Source: DATESG01 sp964480275
GTDB lineage: Bacteria; Bacillota_I; Bacilli_A; RFN20; CAG-826
Direction: 5' to 3'
NCBI GenBank assembly: GCA_964480275.1
Contig: CAYZOC010000045.1
Location: 1-8,873, forward strand
Length of the DNA: 8,873 nt
The position numbers and the translations under genes were made by a program. The stretch's first letter is position 1, and each line of letters starts with the position of its first letter. This document shows positions 1 to 6,963 of this stretch, piece by piece. Below the pieces are notes generated by a model. That model was not told where the DNA came from. It saw only the letters and a list, made by a program, of their open reading frames with translations, and made no database searches.

Positions 1-647
1 AGGATTTAAACCGGGCGATTTAAGACATATTGACTTTAGGGCTAAATTGCCAGGAAGAAAATCCTCTGACTATGGCGTTAAAATGTACCGTTTAATAGAT
101 GGTGAAAATAAAACAGTTACTAAGTCAATAAATGAATTAATTGGTGATAATTGGGGGGGAGGGTTATTTTAAAATAGCAGCTTCTGATTTTACTGATGAC
201 ATTATGAATGAAACAGCTGATATTACATTGGGTGATGCGTGGTTGCCTGAATACACAAATGATACTCTAGGAAACAATGTAATTATTATTAGAAACCCTG
301 AAATTGATATTTTAGTCAATGAAAGAATCAAAAAAAGAAAATTAAAATTAGATGTTGTAGATAAAGAAGTAATAATTAATTCTCAAGTGGCTCATTATCG
401 TCATACACGTGATGAACTACCTTACCGTTTATATAAAAAAGACAGGATCAAAGAATGTAGACCAAGGAAACGTATACAAGCGGCTAATAACTTGCCTTAT
501 TTCAGAAAAATCATACAAGATTTAAGAGAAGAAATTTCCACAAAAAGTCATATTCTTTATAAGAAGGCGGTTGAGCTAGATGATTTTGAATATTTTAGAA
601 AAGAAGTCCAGAAGCTTTCAAAAAAATATAACAGATTTTTTTTATGA
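1..647 (+). pseudogene. Coenzyme F420 hydrogenase/dehydrogenase beta-subunit-like protein, C-terminal part, frameshifted, 5' end outside window
   Basis: The frame beginning at base 2 encodes GFKPGDLRHIDFRAKLPGR and runs to a TAA at 170-172. The frame ending in TGA at 645-647 carries the rest: FTDDIMNETADITLGDAWLPEY, then NNVIIIRNPEI and a charged helical C-terminus ending KKYNRFFL. Dropping one G from the run at 153-159 joins them as DNWGEGYFKIAASDFTDD, which matches the usual family order (a W-G-x-G-F-F-K stretch, then a DD-x-x-x-E-x-AD-x-x-x-GDAWLPEY stretch). About 220 residues are visible; family members are roughly 350-400 residues, with N-terminal ferredoxin-type Fe-S clusters that would lie left of the window. 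In Firmicutes and Bacteroidetes such proteins often sit in exopolysaccharide loci beside pyruvyl transferases and glycosyltransferases, where their role is not settled. The break may be a true mutation, an ON/OFF tract or a sequencing error. An internal TTG at 141 can open the second frame but is not a credible start. Confidence 0.8.
153..159 (+). repeat. G7 homopolymer tract at the frameshift
   Basis: Seven consecutive G residues in AT-rich sequence sit exactly where the two halves of the F420 beta-subunit-like gene change frame. A six-G version restores one continuous reading frame. Such tracts are prone both to slipped-strand mispairing and to base-calling errors; the sequence alone does not tell which applies. 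Confidence 0.75.
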
Positions 648-718
648 CAATTAAAAACAAAGGTGTGAGAGGTATAGTAAGCGTTCTAAAACACAGAATT
701 AGTAGAAAATCCAATTAG
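644..718 (+). pseudogene. 24-codon stub with ATGA overlap, probable start of a decayed gene
   Basis: ATG at 644 overlaps the TGA of the previous gene as ATGA, the usual geometry of translationally coupled neighbours in an operon. The product, MTIKNKGVRGIVSVLKHRIS plus four residues, is basic and resembles the lead-in segment of many polysaccharide enzymes, but it ends at TAG 716-718. No clear continuation is visible in the other two frames, so the downstream gene was probably lost by deletion or decay. No good Shine-Dalgarno site precedes it. The family cannot be named from 24 residues, and it could be a chance short frame. Confidence 0.3.
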
Positions 719-993
719 ATTTATTTATTTTTAAAATTATGTAAATATTAAGATTTTTATGTCCGAAAATAGAGGTCTTGGCCATCTCGGCATGGAACTA
801 AAAATAGATGTAATAAAAAACAATCTTTAAACAATCAATGCTAATAACTAATACAAAAATATGAGCTCCTCAATATATTTACCATAACTCTTTGAGTGGA
901 TCTAAACATTTTTTATAGAAACTGATACAAGATGTAATTGTCAATTAAATTGTGTCGTTTTGAGAGTGCGGATAAAAAGTTAAGTATTTGAGT

Positions 994-999
994 TATAAT
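994..999 (+). promoter_or_regulatory. Candidate -10 element (TATAAT) in the spacer
   Basis: A perfect TATAAT lies 10 bases before the ATG at 1010, which opens a 12-codon frame (MNTRLNFNPIIN, stop 1046-1048) running into the hairpin at 1043-1077. No good -35 hexamer sits 16-18 bases upstream; TTGAGA at 960-965 is too far away. In AT-rich DNA this can arise by chance. Confidence 0.25.
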
Positions 1000-1036
1000 T
1001 TGATTATTATGAATACAAGACTAAATTTTAATCCGA

Positions 1037-1077
1037 TTATCAATTGATAAAGGATCAAAATTCTGCCTTTTATCAAT
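1037..1077. repeat. 14-bp perfect palindrome overlapping a hairpin
   Basis: TTATCAATTGATAA at 1037-1050 equals its own reverse complement and could be a dimeric regulator site. Its right half, ATTGATAAAGG (1043-1053), also pairs with CCTTTTATCAAT (1066-1077) as an 11-bp stem with one bulged T around a 12-base loop. TTATCAAT therefore occurs twice directly (1037-1044, 1070-1077) and once inverted, so DNA and RNA forms could be alternatives. There is no T-run after the stem, so it is not a standard terminator. It lies about 145-185 bases upstream of the DUF1538 start. Confidence 0.45.
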
Positions 1078-1178
1078 GTTTACACCCTCATCCAAGCAAG
1101 AAAGAAATCTTCTTTATGGAACTAAATTTAAAAACAGATCTTGTTGCAGTGTGTTTGTCACTAAACATTGATTTGTCT

Positions 1179-1206
1179 GTTACAGCAACTATATTTTTGC
1201 TATACT
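1179..1206 (+). promoter_or_regulatory. Probable promoter of the DUF1538-PII-PII-yfhO operon
   Basis: An extended -10 (TGC followed by TATACT at 1201-1206, one mismatch from TATAAT) stands 16 bases after GTTACA at 1179-1184, which matches four of six bases of the TTGACA -35 consensus. Transcription would start near 1212-1214, only about 6-8 bases before the ATG at 1220, so the message would be leaderless or nearly so. This agrees with the absence of any purine-rich Shine-Dalgarno site before that ATG. Confidence 0.6.
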
Positions 1207-1219
1207 AATATGTAATATT

Positions 1220-2743
1220 ATGCAGAAAAGAATACTATTAATAGTCAAACAATCTCTCCTATCCATTCTTCCATTAGCACTAATGGTTCTATTTTTTAGT
1301 TTCACTGGAATAGTTAGTTTAGATGGTGTTGATATGATACGGCTTTTAATTGGCGCAATTCTATTAGTTGTTGGTATGGTCTTATTCAATTTAGGTGTTA
1401 ATTCCTCAATGATCACGATGGGGGAATTTGTAGGATCGACACTTACAAAAGTTAAAAGAATAGTTGTTGTCATCTTGATTCTTTTTCTTATTGGCTTTCT
1501 AATTACTGCAGCAGAACCTGCTCTAGCAATACTAGCAAAACAAGTTCCGATTGAAGACATGGTATTTATTATATTTGTAAGCATAGGTAGTGCTATATTT
1601 ACTATTATTGGAATATTCAGAATTATATATAATAAATCAATTAAAGAAATACTTATGGTTGGATATGCTCTAGTATTTTTACTAGTGGCACTATCTTTAT
1701 CAGGTTATATTCCGATGTCATTTGATGCTAGTGGAGTAACAACGGGTATTGTTACTGTTCCTTTTATCCTAGCGTTAGGTAAAGGTGTTGCTAGTTCCAA
1801 GAAAGACCACGTAAATCAAGATGATAGTTTTGGACTAGTAGGTATTGTTTGTATTGGTCCAATTATATTTGTTCTTATTATGGGAATGATAGCAGGAGTA
1901 AATCCAGAAGTAGTTACTAGTGATACCGTACCTATTACAAATATGTTCCTAGAACTAATGAATGAGATTGGCTCAACTGCATTTAGTGTTTTAATAATAC
2001 TTATCCCCATATTATTTTTATTTTTTGTTTATCAATTTTTTCTCATTAAATTAACTAAAAAGAAGATCATTAAAATATTGATGGCTTCGAGTTGGCTATT
2101 TTTAGGGTTAGTAATATTTTTAAGTGGCGCTAGTTTTGGTTATCTAGGAGCGGCTAAAACCTTTGGTGAAAGTTTAGCAACCAAAGAAAGTTTGGCTTTA
2201 GTTTTATTAATAGTCACACTACTAGGTTTTACTAGTGTCTTATCGGAACCTAGTGTCCATGTTTTAGGTGAACAGGTCGAAGATTTTAGTGATGGTGTCA
2301 TCAAAAAAAACACACTTGTGTTTAGTCTAGCAATAGGTGTAGCCATATCACTGATCCTTTCAATCATAAGAATCGAGTTTCAAATACCGGCGTTTGTATT
2401 TTTAGGAACAGGGTTCTTTATTGCCCTATTATTATCACTATTTGTTCCTTCAATCTATACCGCGATTGCTTTTGATAGTGGAGGCGCAGTAAGTGGAGCA
2501 ATCACTGCTAGTTTTATTGTGCCAATGATATCTGGCTTTGCTCTTCATACACTAGGAGAAGGATCACTAGCGGAGTTTGGTCTAGGAGCGGTTGGACTAG
2601 TTGCCATGATGCCGCTTATCATCATTCAACTACTTGGCCTAGAAGCAAGTATCCGTGAACGCTACAGTATGAAGTTAGCAAGAAGAAGAATCAAAGAAGA
2701 AGGTGAAAATCAAATTGTCTACTTTGATGAGGAGGAAGTATAA
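1220..2743 (+). CDS. DUF1538-family polytopic membrane protein, putative PII-associated transporter
   Basis: A 507-residue, very hydrophobic protein with about a dozen membrane segments, recognised as DUF1538 from its motifs. It is an internal duplication. AAEPALAILAKQV (97-109) pairs with LSEPSVHVLGEQV (341-353), and FDASGVTTGIVTVPF (168-182) pairs with FDSGGAVSGAITASF (418-432), an offset of about 245-250 residues. The conserved acidic E-P and F-D-x-x-G motifs inside membrane segments are what one expects of a substrate or ion site in a pseudo-symmetric transporter. Residues 478-507 form a charged, probably cytoplasmic tail. No substrate is known for the family, and the transporter role is inference. 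The ATG at 1220 fits the usual DUF1538 N-terminus; it has no Shine-Dalgarno site and lies close behind the promoter. The TAA shares one base with the ATG of the first PII gene, suggesting the two PII proteins act on this protein. Confidence 0.85.
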   Translation: MQKRILLIVKQSLLSILPLALMVLFFSFTGIVSLDGVDMIRLLIGAILLVVGMVLFNLGVNSSMITMGEFVGSTLTKVKRIVVVILILFLIGFLITAAEPALAILAKQVPIEDMVFIIFVSIGSAIFTIIGIFRIIYNKSIKEILMVGYALVFLLVALSLSGYIPMSFDASGVTTGIVTVPFILALGKGVASSKKDHVNQDDSFGLVGIVCIGPIIFVLIMGMIAGVNPEVVTSDTVPITNMFLELMNEIGSTAFSVLIILIPILFLFFVYQFFLIKLTKKKIIKILMASSWLFLGLVIFLSGASFGYLGAAKTFGESLATKESLALVLLIVTLLGFTSVLSEPSVHVLGEQVEDFSDGVIKKNTLVFSLAIGVAISLILSIIRIEFQIPAFVFLGTGFFIALLLSLFVPSIYTAIAFDSGGAVSGAITASFIVPMISGFALHTLGEGSLAEFGLGAVGLVAMMPLIIIQLLGLEASIRERYSMKLARRRIKEEGENQIVYFDEEEV

Positions 2744-3141
2744 TGAGTGAAAAGATGAATAAGAATAAATTTTCCACCAAAAAGTTATCACTTCTAATGA
2801 CGATTGTTAATCATAAAGTTAGTGATGTTTTTACAGAGTACTTTCGCAGCTTAGATGTTAATGTTCAAGTCCAAGTAGTGGGAAGTGGAACCGTTAGTGA
2901 AGAAATAAAAAAACTATTAGGTCTTAGTGAAGCCAAAAAAGACATTATATTTACGATCATTAAAAATGATAAACTAGATGAGGCCTTTAATTATTTAGAA
3001 ACTAGATTTAAAGTGAGTGATAAACATAAAGGAATTGCCTTTAGTGTATCACTACATTCTCTAGTTGGTCTTTCTGTATATAAGATATTATCGAATACAG
3101 AAAGATTAGAACCTCTTAAGGAGATAAAAAATGGAAAATAA
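2743..3141 (+). CDS. PII-like signal protein, first of a tandem pair
   Basis: A 132-residue protein with the PII/GlnB-like order strand-helix-strand-strand-helix-strand: KLSLLMTIV (14-22), helix 24-37, NVQVQVVGSG (40-49), KDIIFTII (66-73), helix 76-89, and GIAFSVSLHSLVGL (97-110). The stretch between the second and third strands (about 49-65), which is the T-loop in canonical PII, is short and lacks the usual tyrosine and the YRG context, so it is not a standard uridylylated GlnB/GlnK. A lysine-rich N-terminus (1-14) and a C-terminal tail (111-132) are added. The start is clear: GGAGGA at 2731-2736 lies six bases before the ATG, which overlaps the upstream TAA by one base. PII proteins are trimeric sensors of nucleotides and metabolites that often bind membrane transporters; the likely partner is the DUF1538 protein. 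The ligand is unknown. Confidence 0.8.
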   Translation: MSEKMNKNKFSTKKLSLLMTIVNHKVSDVFTEYFRSLDVNVQVQVVGSGTVSEEIKKLLGLSEAKKDIIFTIIKNDKLDEAFNYLETRFKVSDKHKGIAFSVSLHSLVGLSVYKILSNTERLEPLKEIKNGK

Positions 3142-3478
3142 AACAAAACGACTATTAGTAGTCTGTGTCATTAATGCCGGCTTTACTGATTTAGTTATGG
3201 ATGCTGCTATTGAAGAAGGGGCAAGTGGCGGGACTGTTATTCATGGACGAGGAACTGGTAATAAACAAATTGCTAAAACTTTTGGGATTACAATTAATCC
3301 TAATAAAGAAATAGTATTAATCGTCGTCGATCAAAAGATTCATGAAAAAGTCGTTGCCGCTATTTATAAAAATGCGGGTCTAGATACACAAGGACAAGGA
3401 ATTATCTTCACTCTCCCACTTGAGCGTGTAGCCGGCTTAAAAGACAATTTAGAAGTTGAAGAAGCAACGGATGAATAA
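3131..3478 (+). CDS. PII-like signal protein, second of a tandem pair
   Basis: A 115-residue protein closer to the canonical PII pattern than its neighbour: KRLLVVCVINAGFTDLVMDA (6-25), GASGGTVIHGRGTG (30-43) leading into the T-loop region, KEIVLIVVD (59-67), helix 69-80, and the nucleotide-binding-loop-like NAGLDTQGQGIIFTLPLERV (81-100). The T-loop region (about 38-58) has no tyrosine, so canonical uridylylation is not expected. Start: AAGGAGA at 3118-3124 precedes the ATG at 3131, which lies inside the end of the first PII gene (11-base overlap). The two paralogues differ strongly in loop sequence; they may form separate trimers or a mixed trimer that gates the DUF1538 protein. The acidic C-terminus (107-115) is encoded partly within the overlap with the YfhO gene. 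Confidence 0.85.
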   Translation: MENKTKRLLVVCVINAGFTDLVMDAAIEEGASGGTVIHGRGTGNKQIAKTFGITINPNKEIVLIVVDQKIHEKVVAAIYKNAGLDTQGQGIIFTLPLERVAGLKDNLEVEEATDE

Positions 3479-6400
3479 ATATAAGTCACATATTTTCATT
3501 ACTAGCTTTATAAGTTTTGCCTTCTTTTTTGTTTTCGCCTTATTAGCTAGACCACGACTAGAGATTGAACAGACCTTGGCGCCGATTTTTCTTTTTGTTT
3601 TGTTTGCGCTTCCTATCGTAACTTTGAGTGTTTTAAATATTATTAAAGTGTTTAAGATAAAAAAAGATTTAAAAGTAATATTAGATGTGGTGATACCACT
3701 TCTCCTCTTGTTACCCTTATATACTTTATCAACCGGAATGAATTCTTTGTTTAGTGAAGTAATGCTTGAATATGCTTTTATTCCAATATTTCTTATTATA
3801 TTTGGCGTTGTAACATATTCAACAAGCCTAATGTACTTGTACTTAGAATATAAGATCAAGGATGAAGAAAAAAAGGATGATATAAATAATCCAATTAATA
3901 AATTCAATGGCTTTCTTAGCCGTCTTAACGATCAAGAGTGGCCACTTTATAAATATGTGATCTACCTATTTGTGATTGCGGTCTTATTCTTTGTTTATCC
4001 TCTATTTAGCGAACAATTTACTATCCCACTAGGTGGAGATTATACGCAACAACAAATTCCTTTCTACACAAATGGCTATGATGACTGGTGGGATTTTATT
4101 AAGACTGGTGAGTTTCCTCTTTGGGATTCAAATACTTTTTTAGGGGCTAATAATATAGGAAGTAATGCCTTCTATTATTCGCTTAATCCCTTCTTTCTTC
4201 CAATACTATTATTTCCTCGCACTATGATACCGCAAGGTATTGCGGTTTTAATGATTACCAAGTTTGTGCTAGCCGCTTTAACGATGCGACTTTATCTCAA
4301 ACACATGGGAGTAAAGGAAAATACCGCTAGACTATTTGCCTTTATGTTTGCCTTCTCGGGATGGACAACTTATTACTTATGGTTTAATCACTTTATGGAA
4401 GTAGCGGTCGTATTCCCTCTCGTCTTCTTAGGTATTGAAAAGATATTTAAAGAAAAGAGCCCTTATTTACTCATTGTGAGTCTTGGCCTCATGGGACTAG
4501 CCAATTACTTCTTTTTAGTGACAGTGAGCTTTATAGGTGTCTTATACGCAGGATTTAGATACTTCCAACTTGTTAAAACATTTAAAGCTAAAGAGCATCT
4601 TCTTATTTTAGGCTTAGGAATACTAGGCTTTGCTCTAGGTATACTCGCGGGCGGAGCGGCGCTATTCCCTGGCATTAGTGTTGCGATGTTTTCTGATCGA
4701 GTAACTGGTGCAACTTATTTAGATACAGTAAAAGCATTAATTGAAGCTAGAGAATGGGGTGAAGCATGGAAATATATTAGTGATTGGACCGCCCAATCAT
4801 CTAGTTATGAACATAAGGTCTATTATCCACTCATTACATTCTTCTTTCCTGTATTAAGTGACCGTAGTGTTAGTCTTATCGCTACTTCAAGTTATGATAA
4901 TACGATTAGTAGTGTTTTTGCCTATACACCAATTATCATGCTATTAGTTCCTTCACTTATTACTTCATTTAAAGAAAAGAAGGTGTCGCACTTTATCGCG
5001 CTTGCCTTCTTTATATTTGCCCTCTTTACTCCATTTTTATATAACGCCCTCCATGGCTTTACTAAAGAATATGGAAGATGGCAACTTATTGTGACATTCG
5101 CACTAGTTACTTATACCGCGCTGACATTTGATAAAAGAGAAACTTTCCAAAGATGGTACTTTGATTTATCTTTTATCTTTGTCGCTTTAATGATGGGCTT
5201 TACTTACCTTTGGGCTTTTGACTATCAAGGAACAAATAACTTTGGAAGATTAGAATACCGCGAACTAGTTGTTTTCTATCAATATATAGTTGTGGTCATC
5301 GTTTATCTTCTATTTAGATTTTCCTATCAAAATCGCCATCTTGATAAACCATTACAAATAATACTATCAATTGAAGCAGTGGTGATGGGAACAATTACAA
5401 TGATTGGTCACGGCTTTATTAGTTACACTGGTAGCACAAGTGGGGGCTTAACTAATTACAATAATGATGTAAGTGTTGTTCGCTCAATTCAAGCACTAGA
5501 TGGTAGTTACTACCGGATGAGTGTTTCTCAAAGCTATAAGGGCAATGATAACTACCCAATGCGCGTTGGTTATAACGGACTTTCTACCTTCCATAGTCTT
5601 TATAACTTTGAACTTATGGAATTTAATCACTGGAGCAAAGTAAATTATAACTATAATGGCTGGTCACTAGGCTTAGGGGAGAAGCGTCTTTTCCTCAATC
5701 ACTTCTTAAATGTAAAATATTATGTTGAAACAGAAAGAGAAAATGTAATAAACTTTTATCGCTCAAATGGCGAACTGGCCGATCAAATCAAAGTTCAACG
5801 TCCTAATGTTCCTGTTACGCATTCACTTTTAGATACATACGAAGAAGAACAAAGAATTGTTTATCAAAATCAAAACACGTTTGAATTTGCCTTTGGTGTC
5901 GATACGATTATGAGCCACCAAAGAGCTAACCCGCTTGTTGAAGATGAAATGAGTGATCTATTCGCGGGTTCAACCGCGCAGTCGATTGCAAAAAACGAAG
6001 AATATTATCTGCAAACAGGAATTGTAAATCTTGAAGATTATGGAAAGATAATTGAAGAATATCCGCATCTAAATCAAGTCTCATATAATTCAATGGTTCC
6101 TTACTACACTGAATATTCGCTAAGTTCAAGTAGTGCCTCGCGCCGTTTAGTCAAAACCTACTATAACTGTCCTGTTAGTAGTTATCCTTATAAGAATCCA
6201 AGTCAAGAAAATATCAGTAGTGTTTGTACAGCAACCTCTACACTAGCGCAGCTAGGATCACGCGATGCGATTGAATATTCGCTGCTTGATGGTTCTAATC
6301 TTCTAGATGAGGGTGGATACCTAATGCTTCAATGGCCACTTTCAAGTCGAGTAAGAGTATTCCTATATGATGAAAATGATGAGGTAATTACATTTGATGA

Positions 6401-6863
6401 TGTTTATAATTCATCAAGTTCAAGATATTACAAAATATTAAGAGGAATGCATTCAAGTGTTCCGGTTAAAAAATTAACAGTGGTGCCAATTGGTAGTCAA
6501 TACACTGAAAATAGTAATATAATTTTTGCCTATGAAACTAGTCGAGTAAATGAACTACTAGCTAAGACAAAAGAATATCCCCTTACTAATATTGATGTTA
6601 GAACAAATAAGATTAGATTTAGTAGTGATTATGAGAAAGAAAAATTTGTTGTTACAACTATTCCATTTGATAAGGGCTGGAAAGTTCGCTCAATTAAAGA
6701 CGATAACAGTGGGCGTCCTCTTGATGTGTATAAAACTCATGGTGGCTTTGTTGGCTTTATGAGTGAAAAAGGTGAGACTGATTACGTAATGTCATTTGTC
6801 CCTGAATACTTTGTGGAAGGTGGCATATCGACAGTTTTAGGTTTTTATATTGGTATATTTGGT
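3471..6863 (+). CDS. YfhO-family membrane glycosyltransferase (GT-C type), 3' end lost in assembly gap
   Basis: 1131 residues are visible before the Ns. Family marks: IPLGGDYTQQQIPFY with the probable catalytic Asp190 after the first core membrane segment (about 160-179), FPLWDSNTFLGANNIG (215-230), many further membrane segments to about 645, a long extracytoplasmic domain (about 645-1115), and the C-terminal IPFDKGWKV and HGGFVGF motifs before a last membrane segment cut at 6863. YfhO of Bacillus and Listeria transfers sugars from undecaprenyl-phosphate donors to lipoteichoic acid outside the membrane; the acceptor here is unknown. YfhO is usually about 850-900 residues; this protein has an extra N-terminal block with four hydrophobic stretches (7-26, 36-58, 69-84, 101-125). 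It has only two cysteines (900 and 919). The ATG at 3471 overlaps the PII gene by 8 bases with only a weak GAAG upstream. A TTG at 3456 would add five residues and is less likely. Confidence 0.85.
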
Positions 6864-6963
6864 NNNNNNNNNNNNNNNNNNNNNNNNNNNNNNNNNNNNN
6901 NNNNNNNNNNNNNNNNNNNNNNNNNNNNNNNNNNNNNNNNNNNNNNNNNNNNNNNNNNNNNNN
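6864..6963. other. Assembly gap (100 Ns)
   Basis: Exactly 100 Ns, a common placeholder, so the true length is unknown. It removes the end of the YfhO gene (at least the rest of one membrane segment and the stop) and the start of capF (about 15 codons, judged from the usual CapF length). Those pieces need roughly 100-150 bases. A longer real gap could hold another gene. Confidence 0.95.

Larger units (their letters stand above)
719..1178. other. Gene-poor AT-rich spacer between the polysaccharide gene remnant and the DUF1538 operon
   Basis: No reading frame here has convincing coding character. Short frames exist: ATG at 759 gives 23 codons (MSENRGLGHLGM...), ATG at 1010 gives 12 codons, and a frame open from 1032 to a stop at 1206-1208 includes FYQCLHPHPSKKEIFF. 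The last may be a remnant of a gene, but I do not recognise it. The 11-mer ATGGAACTAAA occurs twice (792-802 and 1116-1126). Structures that stand out are listed separately: the palindrome and hairpin at 1037-1077 and the TATAAT at 994-999. I see no tRNA, no clear rho-independent terminator with a T-run, and no recognisable insertion-sequence end. Confidence 0.6.

Noticed and set aside
141..170. TTG at 141 as a genuine start of a 168-residue protein
   Set aside because: Family alignment continues upstream in the neighbouring frame, so the TTG lies inside a frameshifted gene and has no ribosome site.
150..172. Programmed ribosomal frameshift at the G tract
   Set aside because: A +1 shift would be needed, and I see no internal Shine-Dalgarno, rare stop context or structure supporting it. 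Tract-length change or sequencing error is simpler.
1043..1077. Hairpin as a rho-independent terminator of the left operon
   Set aside because: The stem is AT-rich with a bulge, and the following bases (GTTTACACC) lack a T-run.
719..1178. Insertion sequence or CRISPR array in the spacer
   Set aside because: There is no transposase-like frame of useful length, no matched terminal inverted repeats with target duplication, and no regularly spaced repeats.
1032..1208. Short plus-strand frame including FYQCLHPHPSKKEIFF
   Set aside because: It has no recognisable family and no good start or ribosome site, and it ends within the DUF1538 promoter. It may be a remnant but cannot be supported as a gene.
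1189..1584. 131-codon open frame on the minus strand
   Set aside because: It is antisense to the strong DUF1538 gene, is low in complexity and has no family-like motif or ribosome site. It is a shadow, as are the minus-strand frames at 1816-2010, 2140-2367, 3449-3907, 5926-6129 and 7782-8006.
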